Notes: generated by a model not told the origin, from the letters alone. A stretch of 64,000 nucleotides of DNA from Zhongshania aliphaticivorans (GCF_902705855.1 NZ_CACSIJ010000012.1:98677-162676); one strand, 5' to 3'. Positions 7,940 to 17,274 are shown, counted from the stretch's first letter. Made by a program: numbers and translations.

Positions 7940-8731
7940 CTAACTTTCGTCACTGATGTATTGATCCATATTCAACGCCGGAAGTTCCGCAGATAAGGCA
8001 CCGACTTGCTTCGCCGGAACACCCGCCACTGTAGAATGCGCAGCAACATCACTTAACACCACGCTACCAGCAGCAATTTTCGCCCCATCACCAACTGTGA
8101 TGGGGCCAAGAATTTTCGCACCCGCGCTGATCAATACACCGTCGCAAATACGCGGATGACGCGCGCCCAATCCACTTCCACAACCACCCAAGGTCACCGA
8201 GTGCAACATAGATACATTATTGCCAACCACCGCCGTTTCGCCAATAACTAAGCCGGTAGCGTGATCTACCATAACACCACTGCCAATAACCGCGGCGGGA
8301 TGAATATCTACATCGAACACACTGGCAATGCGATTCTGCAAAAACAAGGCCAGTGATTCACGGCCTTGTAGCCACAGCCAATGGGCGATTCTATATGCTT
8401 GAATTGCCTGAAAACCCTTAAAGTACAAAAACGGCATACCATAGTGGTCACAGGCGGGATCACGCTCAAAATGGGCGCAAATATCCCGTGCTGCCGAATT
8501 CACTATGCTTTCATCGCTGGCAAACGCTTCATTAAACACATCTCTGATCAACATTGCCGGTACTGAATCACAATCTAGCTTAGCGGCGATGTGAAAACTT
8601 AAAGCATCAGCAAAACTCGTGTGATTTAAAATACTAGCGTGATAAAAACTTGCCAACACCGGCTCATTGCGGCCGTACTCGCGGGCTTCGGTGGTCATTG
8701 CTGACCAAAGTTCGCTTACAGATAAACTCAT
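7940..8731 (-). CDS. cysE: serine O-acetyltransferase
   Basis: 263 aa. It acetylates L-serine with acetyl-CoA, the first step of cysteine synthesis. An N-terminal helical domain (residues 1-140) precedes a left-handed beta-helix of hexapeptide repeats. The active-site motif is DHATGLVIGETAVVG (about 162-176) with catalytic Asp and His, then the second His in MLHSVTLGG, then RHPRI and AAGSVVLSDV. The ATG at 8729-8731 overlaps the stop of the upstream peptidase gene (ATGA), so the two are coupled. An in-frame start 16 codons upstream lies inside that gene and is rejected. Length and domain order match CysE rather than the shorter maltose-type acetyltransferases. Confidence 0.9.
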   Translation of the reverse strand: MSLSVSELWSAMTTEAREYGRNEPVLASFYHASILNHTSFADALSFHIAAKLDCDSVPAMLIRDVFNEAFASDESIVNSAARDICAHFERDPACDHYGMPFLYFKGFQAIQAYRIAHWLWLQGRESLALFLQNRIASVFDVDIHPAAVIGSGVMVDHATGLVIGETAVVGNNVSMLHSVTLGGCGSGLGARHPRICDGVLISAGAKILGPITVGDGAKIAAGSVVLSDVAAHSTVAGVPAKQVGALSAELPALNMDQYISDES

Positions 8732-9477
8732 AACGGCTCCCGACCGTTTAGGGCTTGCGCATGAACCGGCGGATAGCAACTAGTCGGCACTGCGATATAG
8801 CGCTGATAAATATTAGGCAATTCTTTTAAAACGATATCCCTTAACCGTAGATCCGACTGCTGCTGTAACGCCTCATAAAGTAACTCGGCCTGCATCACAA
8901 CATCGCATTCAGCCGCCAAGGGTGCGTAACTTAAATGCCAGCGTTCCGGTGCGATGCCGCCGCGATCAACATTATAAGGCCTAAAAAACCCTTCGCCGCG
9001 CCCCGCTGCAAACTCACCATCAAGCCATTTATGCATGGGACCAAATACCCCCGCATCAGTCACCTCCTCAGGGGTCAACTGCACATGATAATCTGCTGAC
9101 ACCGCGGCGGCGTCATAAACATCAACATCGCTCCCCCAGTGATGACGAGAGGCGCCGGGTAACGCCGACCAACGTAATATTGCAGTTATTAATTCGGGCT
9201 CAGATAAACTAGCCCAATCTAATAACTGCCCCGCATCATCTAAAAGCTGGCGCTGCCCCGCTGCCTTGGCATTCCAAATCGCTAGCTGGCGGTCAAAACT
9301 GCGAAAACCACTCACCACCCTAAGATCAAATCCCGCGTTGGCCGCAGATGTCTTAAGCGCAGTTAAAGGGGCGACAATCTCCTGATGAACTGGCACGCCG
9401 TCCAACAAGCTCATCACCGACTCATCACGGCCCAGCAGTAAATCTCTGCTGATATTGTAGCGATTAGGATTTAACAT
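8728..9477 (-). CDS. M15-family D-alanyl-D-alanine carboxypeptidase (VanY-like)
   Basis: 249 aa with the zinc carboxypeptidase signature: SGFRSFDRQLAIW, SRHHWGSDVDVYD (the HxxxxxxD zinc ligands) and ERWHLSYAP (catalytic Glu and the third zinc ligand His). These enzymes trim D-Ala from peptidoglycan peptides. I see no convincing signal peptide, which is unusual for a wall enzyme, though cytoplasmic LdcB/M15 relatives exist. It is translationally coupled to cysE, so cell-wall and cysteine genes share one transcript here. Confidence 0.85.
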   Translation of the reverse strand: MLNPNRYNISRDLLLGRDESVMSLLDGVPVHQEIVAPLTALKTSAANAGFDLRVVSGFRSFDRQLAIWNAKAAGQRQLLDDAGQLLDWASLSEPELITAILRWSALPGASRHHWGSDVDVYDAAAVSADYHVQLTPEEVTDAGVFGPMHKWLDGEFAAGRGEGFFRPYNVDRGGIAPERWHLSYAPLAAECDVVMQAELLYEALQQQSDLRLRDIVLKELPNIYQRYIAVPTSCYPPVHAQALNGREPL

Positions 9478-9574
9478 TTTTTAGGTACAAATTATTCCTG
9501 CGGTTGAGTTGTCACCAGTCGTGGCATCATACTACCGACAATTGATCTATGTTGAAATTCCGGAGTGATGCAAG

Positions 9575-10621
9575 GTGGAAGACGCTACACTAGGTAACAA
9601 GAAAATCGCCTTGGCGCTAGGCAGTGGCTCAGCGCGAGGCATGGCTCATATTGGTGTTATTCAGCGTCTTGGCGAATTAGGTATTCAACCGGACATAATC
9701 TGCGGCACCTCTATTGGCTCAGTTATCGCTGGCTGCTATCTCACCGGTAAATTGGAACACTTCACCGATTGGATACAATCACTCAGTACCACCCAGGTAC
9801 TGCACTATATGAGCGTTAGCCTTACGGCAACGGGAGGCGTTGCCCATGCGACACGCCTGATCGAGTTTTTTATAAATGAGTACGGCAACCCCAATATCGA
9901 AGATTTAAATATGCCCTTTGCCGCCGTCGCCACCGACCTAATGCGTGGTCGCGAAGTATGGCTGCAACGCGGCCCACTATGGGACGCAGTTCGCGCATCG
10001 ATGGGAATTCCCGGCATTCTTACGCCAGTTGCCTTCGGTAACTCTTGGTTGGTAGATGGTGGCCTGGTGAACCCTGTCCCAGTTTCCGTATGCCGCGCCC
10101 TTGGTGCCGACATCATTATCGGCGTTGATCTCAATAGCGACTTAGTGGGGCGCCAAAAAGTGCTAACGGATGCTAAGGCACCTGCAAATGAAGAGACCAT
10201 CGAAGAAGAGGAGTCTGAAGATGAGGAGTTACTACCGGAAGAAGCCGAAGACGACCCCTTTTTAGGCGCTGCCTTTAGCCGCTTCGCAAACTCCATCAAA
10301 GAGGCGACTAGTAACTTCCGCAATAACAACGCCGAGAAAAAGCCCGAACCGCCAAGCACCATGAGCGTGATGATGAGTGCCATCAATATTATGCAGGATC
10401 GCATTACTCGCAGCCGACTCGCGGGCGAACCCGCAGACATTATGCTGTGGCCCCGCCTTGGTCATATTGGTCTATTGGAATTCAGCAGCGCCGCCGAGGC
10501 GATTGTCGAGGGTCGCGATGCCGTTGATCGTATGCTTCCCGCAATTCGCCACGCGTTCATGAGCGAAGGTGATGACCGCATACTAGAACCAACAACACCA
10601 CAACCACCGTTAAATACATAG
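9575..10621 (+). CDS. patatin-like phospholipase (RssA/NTE type)
   Basis: 348 aa. The patatin fold has an oxyanion loop GSGSARGMAHIG (residues 12-23), nucleophile GTSIGS (Ser near 46) and the catalytic-dyad Asp in VDGGLVNPVPV (near 165). The likely activity is serine acyl hydrolysis of phospholipids or lysophospholipids. An unusual strongly acidic insertion (EETIEEEESEDEELLPEEAEDD region, about residues 208-230) follows the core. The GTG start at 9575 has GGAG 9 nt upstream, and no better in-frame ATG precedes it. It is followed after 5 nt by a Rieske protein gene. Confidence 0.88.
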   Translation: MEDATLGNKKIALALGSGSARGMAHIGVIQRLGELGIQPDIICGTSIGSVIAGCYLTGKLEHFTDWIQSLSTTQVLHYMSVSLTATGGVAHATRLIEFFINEYGNPNIEDLNMPFAAVATDLMRGREVWLQRGPLWDAVRASMGIPGILTPVAFGNSWLVDGGLVNPVPVSVCRALGADIIIGVDLNSDLVGRQKVLTDAKAPANEETIEEEESEDEELLPEEAEDDPFLGAAFSRFANSIKEATSNFRNNNAEKKPEPPSTMSVMMSAINIMQDRITRSRLAGEPADIMLWPRLGHIGLLEFSSAAEAIVEGRDAVDRMLPAIRHAFMSEGDDRILEPTTPQPPLNT

Positions 10622-10626
10622 ATTTT

Positions 10627-10977
10627 ATGCACACACTTTGCCCCATCGACGACATCCCCGAGCCCGGCTCTAAGGGCTTTAAATTTCCGGACAAATCACT
10701 CTTTGCCGTGCGTGCGCGAGGAAAAGTTTTTGTTTACCAAAACAGCTGCCCTCATCTTGGGATTGAACTGAACTGGCAGGAAGATCAATTCCTCGATTAC
10801 GACGACGCCCTCATTCAGTGCGCAACCCACGGTGCACTATTCATTATTGAATCTGGACAATGTATTGCCGGTCCCTGCCACGGTAAAGCCCTAGAAAAAA
10901 TCGCCTGCAAAATAGAAAACGGTTATATTGTGCTCACCGAGGAATACCAGCCGAACGTAATCGCCAAGGAAAGCTAA
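10627..10977 (+). CDS. Rieske [2Fe-2S] ferredoxin-like protein
   Basis: 116 aa, a single Rieske domain. The cluster ligands are CPHLG (Cys-x-His) and CATHG (Cys-x2-His), separated by about 19 residues including a short acidic loop. The disulfide cysteines of bc1-type Rieske proteins are absent, so it resembles soluble Rieske-type ferredoxins or NirD-like proteins. It lies 5 nt after the patatin gene, most likely in one operon. Its stop is 1 nt from the convergent sfsA stop. Partner oxidoreductase unknown. Confidence 0.88.
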   Translation: MHTLCPIDDIPEPGSKGFKFPDKSLFAVRARGKVFVYQNSCPHLGIELNWQEDQFLDYDDALIQCATHGALFIIESGQCIAGPCHGKALEKIACKIENGYIVLTEEYQPNVIAKES

Positions 10978-10978
10978 C

Positions 10979-11704
10979 TCATAACATCACTGAAACCTGA
11001 TCAGCTAACACCAGTTCCTTATCGCTAATCTGCGCCTTGTATGCAAGTACTTCCAAGCCTTCATTTACCGCATTTTTTAAGGCCAGCGCGTATCGTGGGT
11101 CGATCTCGAATGCCGGTCGAACACAGTTAATGTCCTCGTGAAGCACCGCAAACAATAAAACCACCCTCGCCCCCTCTCGCTTCAATTGCATTAATTCATC
11201 TATGTGCTTTAGCGCCCGTACGCTGACAGCGTCAGGAAAAGCGCCGATACCATCTCCGCAATGCAGAGTCACAGACTTAACTTCTACATAACAATCGCGC
11301 GTATCGTCGAGGCTATCTGCCAAAAAGAAATCTATCCGACTGCCCGAAGGTAACTTCTTCTCAGAATGGACCTTCGCATAGTTTGCCAAGGGCGCTATTC
11401 GCGACGATGCCAAAGCCTCATTCACTAAGCTATTCGCGCGGGCCGAATGAATACAAATCATCCCACCGAGTTCACTTTCCACCAGCTCCCATGTATAGGT
11501 ATATTTACGCTTCTCATTGTGGCTATTCAGCAGCCACACTCGGCTATTTGCTACGGCGCAACCGGTCATGGCGCCAGTGTTAGGGCAATGCACCGTAATT
11601 TCCTCGCCGCTATCCAACACTACATCGGCCAAAAAGCGCTTATAGCGTTTTAACAATCTTCCGCGCTGTAAATTTTCAGGCCACTTCACGCAGTACTCCA
11701 GCAA
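10979..11704 (-). CDS. sfsA: SfsA family protein (sugar fermentation stimulation protein homologue)
   Basis: 241 aa. SfsA hallmarks in order: LQRGRLLKRYKRFLADV, the PNTGAMTGC motif, SRIDFFLADS and CYVEVKSVTL (nuclease-like PD-(D/E)xK features), FPDAVSVRALKHIDEL and a C-terminal GLEVLAYKAQIS. The family is nucleic-acid-binding, with an OB fold plus a nuclease-like domain. Its physiological role is poorly defined; in E. coli it influences maltose metabolism. Monocistronic and convergent with the Rieske gene. Confidence 0.92.
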   Translation of the reverse strand: MLEYCVKWPENLQRGRLLKRYKRFLADVVLDSGEEITVHCPNTGAMTGCAVANSRVWLLNSHNEKRKYTYTWELVESELGGMICIHSARANSLVNEALASSRIAPLANYAKVHSEKKLPSGSRIDFFLADSLDDTRDCYVEVKSVTLHCGDGIGAFPDAVSVRALKHIDELMQLKREGARVVLLFAVLHEDINCVRPAFEIDPRYALALKNAVNEGLEVLAYKAQISDKELVLADQVSVML

Positions 11705-11956
11705 ACATCATCATTGTTTTCCTCTATAAAATCCGCCACATTCCCGCGGTATCATACCCTATACCATCACCCTCAAATGCCCTTCTACCGCGCTACAAGC
11801 GGTACCATCTCTAGCTTAGCAATGTTAATCTAAGACCATTCGTCATCTGCACGACAACATCTGCAATCCGCCGTTTGCCGTAATACTAAAATTAAAGCGG
11901 TATTCGCGTAACATCCTAGCGCCGTAGTAATACGGAGCCGGAAAAGAGTATTCATT

Positions 11957-14644
11957 GTGATCAAAAAATTTCTACTAGGCCTAAGCCTAATTATCGGCAT
12001 TATTGTACTAGTGGTCGGCATTGCCCTTATGCAGCCGCATTTGCTACGCGGATTGATAGACAGTGGCGCCCAACGCTTTGCCGGTTTAGATATAGAAATC
12101 TCAGACATCCAATCGCACCTTAATCCACTGCGTTTTGAAATAAGCGGTCTGCGGCTTAACAATCCTGAGTGGCCACAGCCAGAACTCCTCGCCCTAGGCG
12201 ATATCACCATCGCCTTAACGGAAAGCCCCTTCAGCCATCAAGCATTCTGGGAATTACGTGCTAAAAAATTAGTAATTAATGTTGCGCAGAATGACGCCGG
12301 CGAACTGAACTGGATTAGCAGCAAACTAAAATCTAACGAAGAAATGCCGACACCAGAAGAGATAGACAAGGGGCCACTGCTCCCCGGCGACTTTAACTTC
12401 AACCGCATCGCTATTAGTGAAGTTACCTTGAACTGGCGCGATAAAAAAGATAACGAGAGCCAAATTTATCTGCCGGAGTTAAGGGCAGAGCGAATCGAAG
12501 CCGGCAATGGCGACATTTTTATTGGCCTCGACTATCTTGAGCAGCATATCGAGTTACACAGCGCGATCACGCTATTTGACCCGCAGCAAGGCATACTCGG
12601 TTACGACCTATCACTTCACCACAAAGACGTAGATATCAAAAGTAAAGGCAAGCTGTATCTTAGCCCTAACTTAGCCGGCAGTACGCTATCCTTAAACCTC
12701 GATCTACGCAGAGCCGACGCCCTTGGCAAACTTGCGAATACCGATCTTCCAAAACTGCCAATCACAAAGCTTTCTACAAATATTGCTATCACCCCGAATT
12801 ACGAACTAAGCGACATCGTTCTTGAACTCAACGACAGCAAAATTAAAGGCGACATTAATATCGACGCCGAGACCTCCGCGGTTAAGGCAAGCCTACGCTC
12901 AGCCAATTTAGATATCGACAGTCTATTACCTGTAGCAAGCGATTCCGAAGCAAACGATACAAGCAAGACAACAAACGCGAGTAACACTGCAATAGTGAGC
13001 AAAGACGAAGCCCCCATAGACTGGGCTTGGCTACATGACACCAACGTACAAATCAATCTCGACATTAAAAAACTTAGCGTTATGGGCTGGGAGCTAAATG
13101 GCCTGAAGTCGGATATCACCGTTAAAAAACCAATCAAACTCACATTAAGCGCCACCCAAATTATTGAGCTGGCAAGCAAACGTGAAATTACGGATTTCTC
13201 CACAGATATTAACCTAGAGCCCCTCGCTGAAAACACCAGTGGCAGCGACGCCAAGGTTTCAATCACAGCCAAGCAGCAAGGCATTAGCGCCGAAGCTTCT
13301 GGCACGGTTAATTTAAACGGGATCGCAGGTACAGAATTTGACCTTAAAGCCGATGCAGAAAAGAGTCAGGCCGTCTGGAAACTAGCGCTGCTTCCCTGGC
13401 AAGAGGCCGGCCCTCTCGCAATTAACGTGGCGATAAAAACCACAGCAGACAGCTACGCCGTAAAGGGTAGTAGCCGTCTCGGAGAACAAAGTACGGACTT
13501 AGATCTTAATTTCACTCCCGCTAATACCCCAGACGACATATCGAATTTGAAGGGCACACTATCGCTGCGTAAAATTGATTTAGCCTTCCTCAACCCGCCT
13601 GCCGATGCATCGCAAACGGAAGAAAAACCTAAGCCCGCCAAATCCTCCAAGAAAAAGCTCATCAGTGACGAGCCCATCGCCTTTGACTCACTAAAGTCCG
13701 TTAACGCTGAATTACAAATTCAGCTTGAAGACATCGACACCGGCTACAACCGCATTAACAAAGCGAAATTCAAACCAACCGTAAAAAATGGCTTGCTTAA
13801 ACTCAAAGACACAACCGTCAATTTTGACGGCGGTGAAGCCAAAATCGCCCTCACATTAGATACCGCCAAAGCCATCCCTGAGCTGGATATAAAATTCAGC
13901 GTCGATGCTGACGACTACGGCAAGCTCGGCCTAGACAAGGCGGCGGGGATCAACCAAGGCACAGGGCGTATTCGTTTTGACGCCGACAGTAAAGGCCTAA
14001 GCCCCCATCAATTTGCCGCCAATATGAATGCAACATTAGATATAAAAATTACTGATTTAGTCGCACAGGGCAACGCGCTAAATCTCATTGGCTCTGACGT
14101 GCTCAGTGAAACCATCGATAAACTCAATCCTTTTTCCGAAAAAAAATCCCGTACCGATATTGAATGTGTTGCGGTGCATTTTAAGGGAAGTGAGGGCAAA
14201 TTTATCAGTAAAGATGGTATCGCGCTCGAAACCGAACAAACCAAAATTATCGGCACAGGTAATATCGATATCGGTAACGAAGAATTTCTACTCGGCGTAT
14301 CACCCATTGCCCGGACCGGTGTAGGAATTAATGTTGGTGCAGCGGCTGGCCTAGTCAGGCTTGGAGGAACCTTCAGCAAACCCAAGATAGTCGCTGATCC
14401 AGCGGGAATGTTTACCTCAGGACTGTCTACCGGCGCCGCTATTTACACGGGTGGCTTATCGCTCTTAGCACAGGGCTTACTCAAACGCGCCATTTATGCC
14501 GGCAGTGCCTGCGACGGCGATATTGATGATATTCCGACGGTAGAGGAACTACCTGATGAAATCCTCAACCCCGTCGCGCCAGATGATCAAGTACCTCAGC
14601 AAAATACGCCCGCGCAGACCACACAAATACCTACAAGTAGCTAA
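11957..14644 (+). CDS. AsmA-like / DUF748 family envelope protein
   Basis: 895 aa. An N-terminal uncleaved membrane anchor (FLLGLSLIIGIIVLVVGIALM, residues 4-24) precedes a very long repetitive beta-rich region with AsmA/DUF748 features: the N-terminal pattern of a lipid-transfer-like groove (IDSGAQRFAGLDIEISDIQSHLNPL), and at the C-terminus LLGVSPIARTGVGINVGAAAGLVRLGGTFSKPKI followed by VGxA-rich strands. AsmA-like proteins (TamB, YhdP, YdbH) bridge inner and outer membrane and are implicated in phospholipid transport. Low-complexity linkers rich in Ser/Lys/Asn/Thr lie near residues 320-340 and 555-570. The start ATG has a weak ribosome site (GGAAAAG, about 10 nt). Convergent with the methyltransferase gene. 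Confidence 0.8.
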   Translation: MIKKFLLGLSLIIGIIVLVVGIALMQPHLLRGLIDSGAQRFAGLDIEISDIQSHLNPLRFEISGLRLNNPEWPQPELLALGDITIALTESPFSHQAFWELRAKKLVINVAQNDAGELNWISSKLKSNEEMPTPEEIDKGPLLPGDFNFNRIAISEVTLNWRDKKDNESQIYLPELRAERIEAGNGDIFIGLDYLEQHIELHSAITLFDPQQGILGYDLSLHHKDVDIKSKGKLYLSPNLAGSTLSLNLDLRRADALGKLANTDLPKLPITKLSTNIAITPNYELSDIVLELNDSKIKGDINIDAETSAVKASLRSANLDIDSLLPVASDSEANDTSKTTNASNTAIVSKDEAPIDWAWLHDTNVQINLDIKKLSVMGWELNGLKSDITVKKPIKLTLSATQIIELASKREITDFSTDINLEPLAENTSGSDAKVSITAKQQGISAEASGTVNLNGIAGTEFDLKADAEKSQAVWKLALLPWQEAGPLAINVAIKTTADSYAVKGSSRLGEQSTDLDLNFTPANTPDDISNLKGTLSLRKIDLAFLNPPADASQTEEKPKPAKSSKKKLISDEPIAFDSLKSVNAELQIQLEDIDTGYNRINKAKFKPTVKNGLLKLKDTTVNFDGGEAKIALTLDTAKAIPELDIKFSVDADDYGKLGLDKAAGINQGTGRIRFDADSKGLSPHQFAANMNATLDIKITDLVAQGNALNLIGSDVLSETIDKLNPFSEKKSRTDIECVAVHFKGSEGKFISKDGIALETEQTKIIGTGNIDIGNEEFLLGVSPIARTGVGINVGAAAGLVRLGGTFSKPKIVADPAGMFTSGLSTGAAIYTGGLSLLAQGLLKRAIYAGSACDGDIDDIPTVEELPDEILNPVAPDDQVPQQNTPAQTTQIPTSS

Positions 14645-14652
14645 GGCTAGGA

Positions 14653-15729
14653 TTATTTCTGTAAACATACGATCTTAAATCCGTCCTGCTCACACAGCAG
14701 TTCACAGGCCTGAAACAGGCCTTGGGCTTTACGCTCAAGGGGAATAAATTGATTCACCACAAACAGCGCCCGTCCCTTTTTAGCTAGTAGGCGGTGGGCT
14801 GCTGCCAGAAATCGATCGGTCAGCGATCCCGCCACCGCAAAGCCTTGATGGAATGGTGGGTTGCATAAAACCGCATCAACAGGGCCTTGCATACCAGCAG
14901 CGCAATCTGTCAATACTAACTCTGCATTTAAGCCGTGTACGTCGCAGTTCTTGCGCGCTGCCAATATCGCACTGGCATTATTGTCGGTTAGCAACCACTC
15001 CGCATCAGCTAGCTGCTGTGCCGCCATCACCGAGATATATCCATAACCACAACCTAAGTCCGCAACGCGGCTTGGCTGAGTTTCAAACATGTTTAAAAAG
15101 ATGGGCAGATGTTCAATAAGTAGTGCACTTCCGCGATCTTGTTTTTGCCAGCCAAACACGCCCGGTTTGCTAAATAATTGCGGAGCTTGGGCAATCTCTC
15201 GAATCAGCGTGTATTGGCTATCGTCCAGCAAGCTACTGGGTTCCTGCTGTTTAATAATTGTTGCGAGGTAGGCGCCACCGTCCTGCTTTTTAATATCGGC
15301 GTTAGTGCCTAGCAGCGCGGCGGCCTTCTTTGCGTAATTATGTAGGCCATCATTTTTATGGCCAGTGAGTAGCAAACTGCCCCCTATTGGCAGGGCTTGC
15401 AGAGCCTGATTAATGAGGTAATGCACAATGGCTTTTTCTTTAGAGACGCGGTAACACACCGTGCTTGGCTGCACGGCGTTGACGGGAATGTCAAAATCCC
15501 CCAGCTCTACACTAAAGCCGCCGTCGCGTAGCTGATCCGCAATGTCACAGCGATTCGTGAAACTTTGCCAATCTGGTTGTGCATGGGGGAGCGGCATATC
15601 CGCTATATGTTCGTCGGCGAACCACCACACCGGCGACACCAACGATGAAAACTGCCGATACAGTGCAGTTAAGGCGGTATCTGTCGCAGCTCCCTCTCCC
15701 GCACTGGCACCAACTCGTGATTTAGGCAT
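14653..15729 (-). CDS. rRNA (guanine-N2) methyltransferase, RsmC/RlmG family
   Basis: 358 aa, two Rossmann halves as in RsmC and RlmG. The N-terminal half (to about 175) is degenerate. The C-terminal half carries the SAM motif DLGCGYGYISVMAAQ and the catalytic CNPPFHQGF typical of m2G methyltransferases. It methylates a guanine of 16S (G1207) or 23S (G1835) rRNA. Which of the two cannot be decided by eye. The ATG at 15727-15729 with AGGAATAAAAG just before it is preferred to an in-frame TTG eight codons upstream. Confidence 0.85.
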   Translation of the reverse strand: MPKSRVGASAGEGAATDTALTALYRQFSSLVSPVWWFADEHIADMPLPHAQPDWQSFTNRCDIADQLRDGGFSVELGDFDIPVNAVQPSTVCYRVSKEKAIVHYLINQALQALPIGGSLLLTGHKNDGLHNYAKKAAALLGTNADIKKQDGGAYLATIIKQQEPSSLLDDSQYTLIREIAQAPQLFSKPGVFGWQKQDRGSALLIEHLPIFLNMFETQPSRVADLGCGYGYISVMAAQQLADAEWLLTDNNASAILAARKNCDVHGLNAELVLTDCAAGMQGPVDAVLCNPPFHQGFAVAGSLTDRFLAAAHRLLAKKGRALFVVNQFIPLERKAQGLFQACELLCEQDGFKIVCLQK

Positions 15730-15818
15730 AGTTCTTTTATTCCTACTTGGCAATGTTCAACAAAGCACCCATTGCATACTTCGACTCTTGGATTATCAAA
15801 CCCGTGATAGTTTTTGAG

Positions 15819-16547
15819 TTAATGACCGACACTTGCAATTTCGTCGGCGCTTAAGGCGCGATACTCCCCCTCAGCCAAGCTACTATCTAGGCTGATCTCG
15901 CCAATCACTTCGCGGTGCAAGCGGGTCACTGCATTACCCTCAGCACCAAACATGCGTTTCACTTGGTGGTAGCGCCCCTCACAGATTTTCAGCCTTGCAC
16001 GACAATCATCGATAATGCTGAGCTCAGCGGGCAGGGTTCGCGCCTTATCATCTTTTAAAAACACTCCCCGAGCAAAATGCTCAATACAACGCTCAGCAAT
16101 CGGCTCTGCCGTTTCTACATAATAGGTTTTCCAACATTTGCGCTGAGGTGAGGTAATAGCATGTGACCAATTACCGTCGTCAGTCAGCAACACGAGCCCT
16201 GTGGTATCAATATCTAGCCGCCCTGCCACGTGCAAACGCTCTGGATTATCTTCATCCATTAGATCAAGCACCGTCGAATGCCGACGATCGCGTGCCGCAC
16301 AAACATAGCCCTGCGGCTTATTTAGCATTAAATAACGCGGCCCTATAGTCCGCAAGGTCGCCCCCATAAGGGTAACGTCTGCCGTGGCGGGAATTAGCTG
16401 CGAGGGGTCTGTTACCGCACGACCATCAACGGCAATATCGCCTGATTTGATCAGTTTTTTTGCGTCGCTGCGGGAATAGTCGGTCACGCTGGCCAAATAG
16501 CGATCCAGACGGATGGGCTTACTGGGGGTATTCACAAATCCAAGCAC
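15819..16547 (-). CDS. rsuA: 16S rRNA pseudouridine synthase RsuA
   Basis: 242 aa. It isomerises a uridine of 16S rRNA (U516 in E. coli). An N-terminal S4 RNA-binding domain (RLDRYLASVTDYSRSDAKKLIKSGDIAVDGRAV) precedes the RsuA-type catalytic core with catalytic Asp in GRLDIDTTGLVLLTDDG, then KCWKTYYVE, and the C-terminal EGRYHQVKRMFGAEGNAVTRLHREVIG and LAEGEYRAL segments, which match RsuA better than RluB/E/F. It lies downstream of the rRNA methyltransferase gene's 5' end with a gap of 89 nt; both run on the minus strand. Confidence 0.92.
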   Translation of the reverse strand: MLGFVNTPSKPIRLDRYLASVTDYSRSDAKKLIKSGDIAVDGRAVTDPSQLIPATADVTLMGATLRTIGPRYLMLNKPQGYVCAARDRRHSTVLDLMDEDNPERLHVAGRLDIDTTGLVLLTDDGNWSHAITSPQRKCWKTYYVETAEPIAERCIEHFARGVFLKDDKARTLPAELSIIDDCRARLKICEGRYHQVKRMFGAEGNAVTRLHREVIGEISLDSSLAEGEYRALSADEIASVGH

Positions 16548-16594
16548 TCTTAAACAATGCCGGTATTGTCGGGTAAGTGCTTCAAGCAGGCAAT

Positions 16595-16618
16595 AAAAAA
16601 GGGCCGATAAGGCCCTTT
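16595..16618 (-). terminator. rho-independent terminator of the Ala/Lys-rich protein gene
   Basis: GGGCC / GGCCC stem extended by A-T pairs, with a 5-nt loop. On the minus strand it is followed by a run of six T. It lies 25 nt past the stop of the gene at 16643-17122. Confidence 0.85.
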
Positions 16619-16642
16619 CCGTTAGCGTTGCAAACCTCAGTT

Positions 16643-17122
16643 TTACTGAGCTTCTGCACCCGCTTCAACATTTGCATTAACCTTGATATTAGTCAGGCTA
16701 CGCAATGCCGATTTTTTCTCTTCGATTTTAGCTTTTGTTTCAGCCTTAGCAGCTGCACGCTCTTCAGCACGAGCTTCTGCGTCAGCTTTCGCTTTTGCAT
16801 CACGCTCAGCTTTAGCGGCTTTACGCTCAGCCTTTTCCGCTTCTGCTTTTGCCTTCATCTCTTCGCGCTTAGCTTTTGCTTCTGCTTTTTTCTCATCCAT
16901 ATCGGCTTTCATGGACTCGCGTTTCGCTTCAGCATTTGCTTTGGCACCCGCGGCTTTCTCGTCGATGTTGGTGTCAACACTCACATTAGCTTCAGCTTTT
17001 GCTTCTGACTTAGAGTCATCACCACCCAAGCCTAAACGGCTTAAAAAACTGCCCTCAGCAGCCATGACACTGCCACTTAAACCAACTAAAGTAGCTGCAA
17101 TTACGATGTCTTTAATTTTCAT
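16643..17122 (-). CDS. exported Ala/Lys/Glu-rich coiled-coil protein
   Basis: 159 aa. A clear Sec signal peptide (MKIKDIVIAATLVGLSGSVMAA, cleavage after AMAA-like residues 19-22) precedes a mature part built almost wholly of Ala, Lys and Glu (AEAKAKREEMKAKAEAEKAE style, about residues 50-135), predicted as one long charged helix or coiled coil. The ends are short non-repetitive segments (SFLSRLGLGGDD at the start, NIKVNANVEAGAEAQ at the end). It is a stand-alone gene with its own promoter and terminator. It resembles in composition TolA-like stalks or helical periplasmic spacer proteins. I do not recognise a family, and no function is assigned. Confidence 0.75.
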   Translation of the reverse strand: MKIKDIVIAATLVGLSGSVMAAEGSFLSRLGLGGDDSKSEAKAEANVSVDTNIDEKAAGAKANAEAKRESMKADMDEKKAEAKAKREEMKAKAEAEKAERKAAKAERDAKAKADAEARAEERAAAKAETKAKIEEKKSALRSLTNIKVNANVEAGAEAQ

Positions 17123-17169
17123 GATGTTTTATTCCCCGTTTGAATTGTCGTGCCTGTTATGTGCTACCC

Positions 17170-17197
17170 ATTGTAGGGAAGCATTCTTCTGTGACAA
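17170..17197 (-). promoter_or_regulatory. candidate sigma-70 promoter of the coiled-coil protein gene
   Basis: On the minus strand TTGTCA (17192-17197) and TACAAT (17170-17175) are separated by 16 nt, about 48 nt before the start codon. Confidence 0.55.
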
Positions 17198-17274
17198 GTA
17201 CTCAATCACGTAATTTTCACCGCAACTTTTTTAACTAATCACGGTCATGTTCAGCTTGGAGTCAGCTTTACCGC

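Noticed and set aside
9805..10440. 211-codon open frame on the minus strand inside the patatin gene
   Set aside because: It is antisense to a well-supported gene with all patatin motifs, and its own sequence is Ser/Arg-rich and lacks any recognisable pattern.
12799..13305. 168-codon minus-strand frame inside the AsmA-like gene
   Set aside because: Antisense to a continuous 895-residue protein. It has no ribosome site and no family features.
16700..16990. Possible DNA repeat or CRISPR-like array
   Set aside because: The repetitive look comes from Ala/Lys/Glu codons of one protein. No spacer-repeat spacing is present.
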